DNA of 64,000 nt from contig CAMAQH010000001.1 in the NCBI GenBank assembly GCA_945860295.1, positions 124,001-188,000 on the forward strand, in the 5' to 3' direction. This DNA comes from Prosthecobacter debontii (GTDB taxonomy: Bacteria > Verrucomicrobiota > Verrucomicrobiia > Verrucomicrobiales > Verrucomicrobiaceae). Positions 42,387 through 49,778 of the stretch are shown here, in pieces; within the stretch, counting starts at the first letter, position 1, and each line of letters starts with the position of its first letter. The position numbers were made by a program, and so were the translations under genes. A model generated the notes under the pieces. The model saw only the letters and a program-made list of their open reading frames with translations, was not told the DNA's origin and made no database searches.

Positions 42387-43643
42387 TTACGCAGCCAGCG
42401 GCACACCATACGGCAGATCGTCTGGCAGCTTCACAAACTCTGAGATACGGCTCCAGAGTTGGGTGTAGTCCTTGTTGATGTCACCCGAGAGGCAGTCGGT
42501 GATTTCAGCTCCGGCATCTGGGTGCTTCATGACCACGTCTTTGAAGGAGAAATTTGGATCGTAGAAGGCGTAGATCAGCTTGCGCATGTTCTCCACGCCC
42601 TGGCGGATCAATTGGCCGTATTCGGCGAAGCGCTCTGGCGATACATCCTTGGCCTGAAATGCCTCATGAATCGCATCGGCAGCCAGCACACCGCTTTTAA
42701 TTGCTAGCATGACGCCACTGCTAAAAACCGGGTCCAGAAAGGCAAACGCATCTCCCACTAAAAGCAGCCCTGGAGAGGCCCCATATTTAGAGTGTTTTGA
42801 GTATTCGCTGGTGATCCAAAACTCTTCCGTGCAGGTGCCTGTGGAGAGATGCTCTTTGATCCACTCATTCTCCCCGATCTCACGCTTGAACATTTCCTTC
42901 ATGTCACGCACGCCTCCGCGTGTCAGGTACTTGCCCTCAGCCACCACGCCGACACTGACCATGTCGTCATGCATCGGGATGTGCCAAAACCAGCCCTTCT
43001 CCGCTACAAAGGCGATCGTCGTGCCGCCTTCATCCATGCCTTCAGCACGTTTGGAACCTTTGTAGTATGTCCAAATGGCGACCTTGTTCAGATAGGGGTC
43101 GCCGATGCGCCAGCCTTGTCGAACTGACGCAAAAGCCTCTTTGCCAGAGGCGTCCACGACCAGCGCCGCATGCAGATGGTCCATGCGCCCGTCCTTGTTC
43201 TTCACCTCGACACCGATGACGCGGCCACTGTCATTTTTCAGAAGTTGAATCACCGTCGTCTCTTCACGCACTTCGGCACCTTTTTCTCGGGCATTGTTCA
43301 TTAGCATCTGGTCAAACTCTGACCGCATCACCTGCCATGTTTGCGCCACGGTTTCTTTGTCGTAGCGCGTATGAAAATAAAATGGCTGCGAGGGGCGACC
43401 ATCTGGCTGCACAAAGCTCACGCTGTATTTTTTTGTGAAGTGAGAGGCCTTCATCTTCGGTATCATCCCGAGCCGCTCCAGCGGACCAAAGGTGAACGGA
43501 ATCAGCGACTCGCCCACATGATAGCGTGGAAACTTGGCTCGCTCGATGACCAGCACTTTATACCCGTGCTCGGCCAAAATAGCCGCAGTGCTGGTGCCCG
43601 CAGGGCCACCGCCAATGATGATAATGTCGTGAGTTGAGGTCAT
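42387..43643 (-). CDS. FAD-dependent halogenase-like oxidoreductase
   Basis: This 418-residue flavoprotein begins with an FAD-binding motif (DIIIIGGGPAGTSTAAILAE). It continues with RYHVGESLIPFTFGPLERLG, the segment typical of flavin-dependent halogenases and related hydroxylases, and a KGWFWHIPMHDD motif matching the WxWxIP halogenase signature. A later GLLLVGDAFAFLDPVFSSGV is the second FAD contact. Halogenases of the carrier-protein or phenolic-substrate class share this layout, but the same family includes monooxygenases and reductases. No biosynthetic cluster surrounds it, so the substrate is unknown. The upstream neighbour nuoG (also minus) is separated by a palindrome, so it is probably transcribed alone. 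Confidence 0.78.
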   Translation of the reverse strand: MTSTHDIIIIGGGPAGTSTAAILAEHGYKVLVIERAKFPRYHVGESLIPFTFGPLERLGMIPKMKASHFTKKYSVSFVQPDGRPSQPFYFHTRYDKETVAQTWQVMRSEFDQMLMNNAREKGAEVREETTVIQLLKNDSGRVIGVEVKNKDGRMDHLHAALVVDASGKEAFASVRQGWRIGDPYLNKVAIWTYYKGSKRAEGMDEGGTTIAFVAEKGWFWHIPMHDDMVSVGVVAEGKYLTRGGVRDMKEMFKREIGENEWIKEHLSTGTCTEEFWITSEYSKHSKYGASPGLLLVGDAFAFLDPVFSSGVMLAIKSGVLAADAIHEAFQAKDVSPERFAEYGQLIRQGVENMRKLIYAFYDPNFSFKDVVMKHPDAGAEITDCLSGDINKDYTQLWSRISEFVKLPDDLPYGVPLAA

Positions 43644-43708
43644 AGTTGAATGTTACCTAAACTATAACGACCTCAAACCTCATCCCATCCATCACTTCTC
43701 GCTATGGC

Positions 43709-43731
43709 TTTAATGCCTGCCGGGCATTAAA
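43709..43731 (-). terminator. Hairpin after nuoG
   Basis: TTTAATGCC and GGCATTAAA form a perfect 9-bp stem with a 5-base loop immediately after the nuoG stop codon (minus-strand direction). It lies between nuoG and the halogenase-like gene. Its A/T-rich base makes it a fair terminator candidate. Confidence 0.5.
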
Positions 43732-43736
43732 ATGGA

Positions 43737-45473
43737 TCAGCCGACAATGATGCCCTTCGCCTTGCGCTCTTTTTCGCGCTCCAGTAAAGGAATCGTCTCG
43801 CTGGTCTCGATGACTTGCAGGCCGAGTTCACCGATCGTGGCAAAGCTTAGTCCAGCAAGCGCAGGCACTTCAGTGGTGATGCGTTTGAAGACATCTTCCA
43901 CGTTGTAGAGTCCGTTTGATCCACCGATTTCGACGATGAGATCACGCAGGATTTCCCAGGTGTCGCGGGCATTGCCGGGGGCATTCACCGCTTTATTCAG
44001 GCGTTGCAGACGACCCGTGACATTGATCATGCTGCCGCGCTTTTCCGCATATGCATTGCCTGGCAAAACAACGTGCGAAAGCTCGGCACTGGCATTCGCC
44101 AAAATGTGCAGAGTTGTGAGGAAGCTGACGTTCTCAAGATCACGGCGCTCAAAGCCTACCTTAAGCAAGTTTTCACCCAGAGCGATCACCGCACGCAGGC
44201 GACCCTGGCTCATGAGTTCGGTGATGCCTGCGAGCTTTGATCCAGGCTCACTGCCGAGGATCTGGCGCGCGCCATTCGAGTTTGGATTCAGGTCGTCAGC
44301 ACGGAGATAATTGTCCGCTCCGCCGGTGCGCGGGATGACATCTACATTTTCAGTGCCCAGAGTCTTGGCCAGATGCTTCACAAAGAACAGTTCTTCGTTT
44401 GTCATGCGTGCGCTGGCGATGATGGCAATCTCTTCGCCCTTCACGCCAGCAAGCCCCGCGGCCACCGCTTGAATGGCTTTCTTCCAAGTCGTCGCTTCGT
44501 GCTTGCTACCGACCTTCAGCATCGGGTCAGTGAGGCGCAGTTCACTATTAACAAAATGGAAATCGAGACGGCCCTGGTCACACATCCATGTCGAGTTCAC
44601 GTCGTTATTTTCACGCGGAGTCTGACGATAGACCGTGTCGCCACGAGCACCAATCTCCATGTTGCAACCGCGACTACAGCCTGTGCAGATGCTGCTTGTT
44701 TCGCTCAAGAACCAGACGCGCTGTTGGAAGCGGAAGTCATTCGAAGTCAGAGCACCCACCGGGCAGATGTCCACCGTGTTGAGCGAGTAATTGTTTTCCA
44801 AACGCTTGCCCGGATGCACCGCCAGCGTGGTGTGACTGCCGCGCTCGGTGAAGCCCAGTACCGGATCATCGGCGATCTCAGCGCTGAAGCGAATGCAGCG
44901 GCTGCACATGATGCAGCGCTCATCATCAAGACGGACACGCGGGCCGATATCGACATTTTTCGGCTTCTTCACCTTGTCTTCACGGAAGCGGCTCTCTCCA
45001 TTACCATGCTCGACGCTGAATTCCTGGAGTCGGCACTCGCCAGCCTGATCGCAGATCGGGCAGTCGAGCGGGTGATTGATGAGCAGGAACTCCATCACAC
45101 CCTTGCGGCATTCCTGGGTCAAAATGGAATCCGTGCGGATGCCCATGCCTTCAGCCACCGTGTTCGCACAAGCGATCACCGCGCGCGGCATCCAGCCGAT
45201 TTTTGGCATCCCATGCTCGTCCTTTTCCGGCTCAGTGCCAGGGGCCGGACGCGGCGGCATGCCCATCTCCACCAAGCACATGCGGCAGTTGCCAGGGCTG
45301 GAGAGTTTTGGGTGATAGCAGTAGTGCGGGACTTCCTTCTTGGCCTGTTTGCAGGCCTCGATCATGCGTGTGCCTTTGGGAAATTTGAGCCAAACACCAT
45401 CGATTTGGACATTGACCATATCCACGGTTGTGAGTGGAGCGGCAGGAGCGGGGTGGGCTTCGGGGGCAGGCAT
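43737..45473 (-). CDS. nuoG: NADH-quinone oxidoreductase subunit G-like iron-sulfur protein
   Basis: This is a peripheral-arm subunit of complex I carrying several Fe-S clusters. After a Pro/Ala-rich leader, a 2Fe-2S ferredoxin domain has its Cys ligands in HYCYHP, GNCRMCLVEM and AVIACANTV. A His/Cys 4Fe-4S site is LINHPLDCPICDQAGECRLQ. A further 4Fe-4S site uses DERCIMCSRCIRF with DICPVGAL, and another CxxCxxxC site is SICTGCSRGCNMEIG with WMCDQGR. The molybdopterin-oxidoreductase-like part is short: the protein has 578 residues against about 680-900 for many NuoG. No other nuo gene is in the window, which is unusual because nuo genes normally form one operon. The start could also be Met-19 (MVNVQIDG). 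Confidence 0.85.
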   Translation of the reverse strand: MPAPEAHPAPAAPLTTVDMVNVQIDGVWLKFPKGTRMIEACKQAKKEVPHYCYHPKLSSPGNCRMCLVEMGMPPRPAPGTEPEKDEHGMPKIGWMPRAVIACANTVAEGMGIRTDSILTQECRKGVMEFLLINHPLDCPICDQAGECRLQEFSVEHGNGESRFREDKVKKPKNVDIGPRVRLDDERCIMCSRCIRFSAEIADDPVLGFTERGSHTTLAVHPGKRLENNYSLNTVDICPVGALTSNDFRFQQRVWFLSETSSICTGCSRGCNMEIGARGDTVYRQTPRENNDVNSTWMCDQGRLDFHFVNSELRLTDPMLKVGSKHEATTWKKAIQAVAAGLAGVKGEEIAIIASARMTNEELFFVKHLAKTLGTENVDVIPRTGGADNYLRADDLNPNSNGARQILGSEPGSKLAGITELMSQGRLRAVIALGENLLKVGFERRDLENVSFLTTLHILANASAELSHVVLPGNAYAEKRGSMINVTGRLQRLNKAVNAPGNARDTWEILRDLIVEIGGSNGLYNVEDVFKRITTEVPALAGLSFATIGELGLQVIETSETIPLLEREKERKAKGIIVG

Positions 45474-45559
45474 GAGGACAGAATGACGAATTCAGAACGA
45501 GTATCGGAGCCGGAAGGATAGCGGCAACCCGATTTTGTGAAAAATTTCACAAGCTCGTA

Positions 45560-45581
45560 GCATAGACTTTGTAGTCTGTGC
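45560..45581. repeat. Intergenic palindrome between the PurS-like gene and nuoG
   Basis: GCATAGACT and AGTCTGTGC form a 9-bp stem (one G-T pair) with a TTGT loop. The right arm resembles that of the palindrome at 34108-34130. It may end the PurS-like transcript or be a dispersed palindromic element. Confidence 0.45.
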
Positions 45582-45634
45582 AGTTTGAGGACCGATCTTA
45601 TTCAAGAACCCTGGTTAGAAAGCCAAGGTTATGA

Positions 45635-46081
45635 CTATGCAGCGCGCTTCACTTCCCAGGTGTGGATCGCTGGATTGCAGATGTCGCGGACAAAAGGAGC
45701 CTCACTGGCTTCGGAGCCGAAGACATAAACCCGCTTCCGCAGGGTCAGCTTGGTCAGCGTAAAGCCGGGATTTTGAAGCGAGTGAAAGTAGCCGAGGATA
45801 GTTTCCCTTTCCAAATCCAACGCGCCGCCCTTCATGCCATATTCGAGAACAAAACTGGATTTTTCAAAAGCCGAAGAACCGCCTTCACGCATCTCCTGGC
45901 TGATCGGATCGAGCAAAACCTGCCGCACAAAAGCCTCCATAGCAGCGGTGTCGCCTTCATAATCCACCTTGTAGAGGTTCGTTTCACGGAAGGTGAGCTT
46001 CTGGTTCAGCGGCGCGTAGAGCAGCTTTTGGCAGTCGCTTTCGTGATCAAACTTGCCGAGGATTTCAAAGGATTGAGTCAT
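45635..46081 (-). CDS. PurS-like protein (FGAM synthase N-terminal domain-like)
   Basis: From the start MTQSFEILGKF this is a 148-residue protein. Its central and C-terminal parts show the pattern seen at the N-terminus of long PurL enzymes and in stand-alone PurS. A strand NLYKVDYEGDTAAMEAFVRQ leads to VLLDPISQEM (compare 'V-x-x-(D/E)P-x-x-(D/E)' in PurL), then FVLEYGMKGGALDLERETIL and LTLRKRVYVFG. PurS-type domains help assemble formylglycinamidine ribonucleotide synthase in purine synthesis. I see no catalytic PurL or PurQ gene nearby, so function is inferred from pattern only. An upstream in-frame Met would add 27 residues without homology. Confidence 0.5.
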   Translation of the reverse strand: MTQSFEILGKFDHESDCQKLLYAPLNQKLTFRETNLYKVDYEGDTAAMEAFVRQVLLDPISQEMREGGSSAFEKSSFVLEYGMKGGALDLERETILGYFHSLQNPGFTLTKLTLRKRVYVFGSEASEAPFVRDICNPAIHTWEVKRAA

Positions 46082-46244
46082 CTGTGTTAATGGTCCTAGC
46101 GAGAAAGCCGCAGCCTGCAACGGCGGATTAAAAGCAAGGTCGCAGATGAATGCCTGCGGCATTTAATGAGGCGGAAATCAGAACGAACCGCATCAGCAAC
46201 TTTTCAAGCAAAGTCAGGTTAGAGTGCTGGAATCCCTGACTGCC

Positions 46245-47660
46245 ATGAATCCCTTTATCATCAATCGCCGTGAGTTTTTGAAGACGAGCAGTAATGGCTT
46301 TGGCTACCTTGCCTTTGCAGCGCTGGCTCAGCAGCAGGCCGTGCGCGGGGAATCGTCCTTGATCGCCAAGAACCCGCATTTTGCCGCCCGCGCAAAGCAT
46401 GTCATCTTTCTCTGCATGCAGGGCGCTCCGTCGCATGTCGATCTGCTGGATTATAAGCCGAAGCTCATGGCTGACAGCGGCAAGAGTGCGCCATCCGTAG
46501 CTGGTAGGTATGGGCAGTCTAAGCTGATGAAGTCGCCGTGGAAGTTCAATCAGCATGGCAAAAGTGCCATGTGGATCTCCGAGCTGCTGCCAAATCTTGC
46601 CAAGCACGCCGACGAGCTTTGTGTGATCAATTCGATGGCCACTGATCTACCTGCACATCCGCAGGCTTTCACACAACTTCACACGGGAACCACACAGTTT
46701 GTTCGGCCATCACTCGGCTCTTGGGCGATGTATGGATTGGGCACGATGAATGAAAACCTGCCCGGCTTTATCACCATCAATCCCCCTGGCAATGCCACAC
46801 GCAGCTACGGCAGCGCTTTCCTGCCCGCTATTTATCAGGGCACCAAGATCGGTGGCAATGCGCTGCCTGGAGGCGGAGACTTGGCTCGGCGTTACGGTGG
46901 TGGATCGGAGCAGGCCAGCATCGCCAACATCAAGAACAGCCGCTACACCAGGGAAGCCCAGCGCACGCAGCTCGATCTTGTGCAGTCACTGAACAAATCT
47001 CGCATGGCCCAAGACGGTGGCGTGAGTCCTGAAGTGGAAGGTGTCATCGAGTCCTACGAGCTAGCTTTCCGAATGCAGGCCGAGGTGCCGAAGGTGCTAG
47101 ATATCACCAAGGAATCCACCGCCACGAAAGCACTTTACGGCATCGACGACGGCGAAACGGACACCTTTGGCAAACAGTGCCTCATGGCCCGTAAACTCGT
47201 CGAAGCCGGCGTGCGCTTCATCGAGATCACGCATGGCAACTGGGATCAGCATTTCAATCTCAAAGCTACGCTCGAACGCAATACCAACGCCATCGACAAG
47301 CCTGTTGCTGGCTTGCTCGCCGATCTCAAGGCACGCGGACTGCTCAAAGACACCCTCGTCATCTGGGGTGGCGAATTTGGCCGAACTCCCCACAGCCAAG
47401 GCGAGGATGGACGCGATCATAACAACAAAGGTTTCACGATGTGGATGGCTGGTGGTGGCGTCAGAGGCGGCATGAACTACGGCAAGACCGACGACTACGG
47501 CTACGAAGCCGTGGAAAACAAAATGCACATCCACGACTGGCACGCGACCGTCCTTCATTTACTCGGTCTCGATCACGAGAAGCTCACCTATCGCTACGCT
47601 GGCCGCGACTTCCGCCTCACCGATATCTATGGCACCGTGGCGAAGGAGATCATGGCTTAG
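46245..47660 (+). CDS. DUF1501 secreted protein
   Basis: This 471-residue protein is of the DUF1501 family, related to alkaline-phosphatase/sulfatase-fold proteins and abundant in planctomycetes and verrucomicrobia. The N-terminus has a twin-arginine-type signal (NRREFLKTSSNGFGYLAFAA). The body shows the family hallmarks KHVIFLCMQGAPSHVDLLDY, INSMATDLPAHPQAFTQLHTG, VIWGGEFGRTPHSQGEDGRD and a closing LGLDHEKLTYRYAGRDFRLT. These genes are normally paired with a DUF1549/DUF1553 cytochrome gene (PSD1); no such partner is adjacent here. The function in the family is unproven, with degradation of polysaccharides suggested. The start at 46245 is chosen because it places the RR motif in its usual position. 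Confidence 0.9.
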   Translation: MNPFIINRREFLKTSSNGFGYLAFAALAQQQAVRGESSLIAKNPHFAARAKHVIFLCMQGAPSHVDLLDYKPKLMADSGKSAPSVAGRYGQSKLMKSPWKFNQHGKSAMWISELLPNLAKHADELCVINSMATDLPAHPQAFTQLHTGTTQFVRPSLGSWAMYGLGTMNENLPGFITINPPGNATRSYGSAFLPAIYQGTKIGGNALPGGGDLARRYGGGSEQASIANIKNSRYTREAQRTQLDLVQSLNKSRMAQDGGVSPEVEGVIESYELAFRMQAEVPKVLDITKESTATKALYGIDDGETDTFGKQCLMARKLVEAGVRFIEITHGNWDQHFNLKATLERNTNAIDKPVAGLLADLKARGLLKDTLVIWGGEFGRTPHSQGEDGRDHNNKGFTMWMAGGGVRGGMNYGKTDDYGYEAVENKMHIHDWHATVLHLLGLDHEKLTYRYAGRDFRLTDIYGTVAKEIMA

Positions 47661-47678
47661 GCGATGACCTTCTGGATC

Positions 47679-47801
47679 ACTTTGCTTAGCTTGTCGGCAG
47701 GTGGATTTTGGCAAAATCGCGCATGTTAAAGTGGTGACGCATGGCAGCAGCTAGTTCGCGGCAAATGCTTTCATAGATGCGCGGGATGCGGCTGAACTCA
47801 C
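47679..47801 (-). pseudogene. Possible gene remnant (41 codons)
   Basis: Between the DUF1501 gene and the lipoprotein gene, the minus strand reads a protein-like stretch, RIPRIYESICRELAAAMRHH followed by FNMRDFAKIHLP, ending in TAA and bounded upstream by a TGA. It has no start codon of its own at the left of the homology-like part. It looks like the 3' end of a lost gene, but I cannot name the family and it may be chance. Confidence 0.25.
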
Positions 47802-47819
47802 CAATTCAGACGACAAGTA

Positions 47820-48458
47820 TCACAAACGCCGCACGATCACTTTGTGTACTTTTCCTGTCGTGTTCCAGGTGGCGAAGCCGAATGGCAGGCAGTGGTCGAT
47901 GTCACCGTGGCGCAGGGAGACCTTTTTTCCTTTGATGCTGGCATTCACCACAGGGCGATCATTGATCCATGCGCGAAGGTCGTCGGGGTGGACTTCGATG
48001 CGAATGCGATACCAGCGGTTGTTTTCAAAAGCCTGCTCGGCGCGTGTTTGGTTCTCATTTGCGTCGAGGAACTCGATGCTTGAGATGCCGGTCACGGTGC
48101 CGCCCCAGCCGCCGATGACAAAGGTGGCATGTGACTGTTGGCTGCCGACGGGGAAGGTGCACATGCCGAAGATGTCACGCCCCTCGACTCGCATGGCTTC
48201 GTAGCTGATCGCATAGTTGGTGTCTGGCAGCCCGGATGTGGCCCAGTGGCTGAACTTGGCTCCGCTCATGGGCTGGCCGGCGGTGATCGTGAGTTCGCCT
48301 CCTTTGATCGAGATCGCGCCTTCATCAGGAATCCCCGCCTGCTGCCACGCAGAGGTTTGGCTTGGGGCTAGCAGGGACCATTCAGTCGGGCTCTTTGACG
48401 GAGTATTGGGTCGGCAGGAGACGACGCAAAGTGCAGCGAGGACTGAAAGGGCACGCAT
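47820..48458 (-). CDS. DUF1080-like (LamG-fold) lipoprotein
   Basis: This 212-residue protein begins MRALSVLAALCVVSC, a short lipoprotein signal with a VVSC lipobox, so it is probably lipid-anchored in the envelope. The remainder is a jelly-roll domain of the type annotated 3-keto-disaccharide hydrolase/DUF1080: ISYEAMRVEGRDIFGMCTFP, then FVIGGWGGTVTGISSIEFLD and the family-like RWYRIRIEVHPDDLRAWIND. DUF1080 proteins are common in PVC bacteria beside sugar-related genes. It is the last gene of a three-gene minus-strand run: its start lies 2 bases after the stop of the PQQ-propeller gene. The catalytic residues were not checked; it could be purely carbohydrate-binding. Confidence 0.75.
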   Translation of the reverse strand: MRALSVLAALCVVSCRPNTPSKSPTEWSLLAPSQTSAWQQAGIPDEGAISIKGGELTITAGQPMSGAKFSHWATSGLPDTNYAISYEAMRVEGRDIFGMCTFPVGSQQSHATFVIGGWGGTVTGISSIEFLDANENQTRAEQAFENNRWYRIRIEVHPDDLRAWINDRPVVNASIKGKKVSLRHGDIDHCLPFGFATWNTTGKVHKVIVRRL

Positions 48459-48460
48459 GT

Positions 48461-49756
48461 CTATTTTCCGATCCGATACAGTGCCTTGTCGGTGCGCAGA
48501 TACAGCGTGCCATCGACAGCGATGGGGCTGGCCATGAGGCTGCCTTCGAGGGTGTTTTGAGAGAGGATTTTAAATTCTTTCGTGGCGGGAATGACGGTGA
48601 CAACGCCTTCACGACTGGGGAAATAAATTTTGTTATCCGCGACGATGGGTGAGGCGCTGAATTTACCACCGAGGCGCTCGCGGTAATGGGCTTCTCCGGT
48701 CTTGGGATCGAGGCAACTGACGATGCCACCGTCATCAATGTAGAAGAGGAGTTCATTCGCCAAGACTGGCGAGCACATCTTGGGTGCGTTCTTGTTGTTA
48801 CGCCAAGCGATCTCGGGTGTCTTGAGTCCGGCATACTTTAAGGCGATGACTTGGGATTTGCCAAAGCTGGTGCTGAAGTAAATGCGCTCGGCATCGGCGA
48901 CGGGGCGGACGGACATGGAGAAGCCGAGTTCGCCATACGGGAGTTTCCACAGCTCTTTGCCTGTGGCGGATTCGTAGCCATAAACCCAGTCGGCTGCGGG
49001 ACTGACGACGGTGGGCTGGCCGTTCATGGTGATGATGAGCGGTGTGCCGTAGGCTTTGCGCTGTTGCGGGCGCGGGTCCATTTTACCGCTTCGTGCAGTC
49101 TTCCAGGCGAGCTTGCCGGTGGCTTTGTCGAAGGCGGCAATGAACTGCTGATCGCTGCCATCGAAGTGGGCGATGAGCATGTTCCGCCAAAGCACGGGCG
49201 TGGAGCCAGGACCGTTTTCATGCATGACGTGCAGCTCTTCATTCTTCCACAGAACCTTCTGCGTGGTCGTGTCGAGGCAGACGGTGCCAAAGCTGCCGAA
49301 GTGGGCGTAGAGATGACCACCTTCAATGATCGAAGTGGGTGAGGCGTAGCTATTGAGCTGGTGCGCCCATTGGGGATCTTTGATGTTTAGGACTTCGATG
49401 TCGTGCAGGACTTTGCCGTTGGCTTTGTCCACGCAAAGAACTCGCAGGCTAACGGAGTCGAGCACCGTCAGCGGTTGGTCACCGGTATTAGTCGTGAGCT
49501 TGGCTTTTACCTGATCTGGTGTGGCGGCTTTTTCTATGGCGGTCGTGATCCAGAGTTGATCGCCGACGAGCAGTGGCGTGGAGTGGCCGCGGCCTGGAAG
49601 CTCAGCTTTCCAAATGATGCCGCTGGTCTCACTCCAGGTTTCAGGCAGACCTTTGGCGGTGCTGATGCCTTGCCCGCCCTCACCACGCCACTCGGGCCAG
49701 TTTTCTGCGGAGACTTGGCAAACGGCAAGCAGTAGGAGCGCAAACGTATACTTCAT
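48461..49756 (-). CDS. Exported PQQ-binding-like beta-propeller protein
   Basis: This 431-residue protein has the signal peptide MKYTFALLLLAVCQVSA and opens its mature part with NWPEWRGEGGQGISTAKGLP, the usual lead-in of the PVC outer-membrane-type PQQ-like propellers. Repeated blades end in motifs such as CVDKANGKVLHDIEVL, AFDKATGKLAWKTARSGK, GYESATGKELWKLPYGE and CLDPKTGEAHYRERLGGK. No dehydrogenase active-site motif is evident, so it is more likely a structural or binding propeller, or BamB-like, than a quinoprotein enzyme. It lies 22 bases downstream of the degenerate kinase gene and abuts the lipoprotein gene, indicating an operon. Confidence 0.88.
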   Translation of the reverse strand: MKYTFALLLLAVCQVSAENWPEWRGEGGQGISTAKGLPETWSETSGIIWKAELPGRGHSTPLLVGDQLWITTAIEKAATPDQVKAKLTTNTGDQPLTVLDSVSLRVLCVDKANGKVLHDIEVLNIKDPQWAHQLNSYASPTSIIEGGHLYAHFGSFGTVCLDTTTQKVLWKNEELHVMHENGPGSTPVLWRNMLIAHFDGSDQQFIAAFDKATGKLAWKTARSGKMDPRPQQRKAYGTPLIITMNGQPTVVSPAADWVYGYESATGKELWKLPYGELGFSMSVRPVADAERIYFSTSFGKSQVIALKYAGLKTPEIAWRNNKNAPKMCSPVLANELLFYIDDGGIVSCLDPKTGEAHYRERLGGKFSASPIVADNKIYFPSREGVVTVIPATKEFKILSQNTLEGSLMASPIAVDGTLYLRTDKALYRIGK

Positions 49757-49778
49757 AAAAAGATTCGAGCAGCCTAAC

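Noticed and set aside
44373-45521. Plus-strand frame of 382 codons opposite nuoG
   Set aside because: The antisense of a gene with intact Fe-S ligand motifs; the product is a His/Ala/Arg mixture with no recognisable domain.
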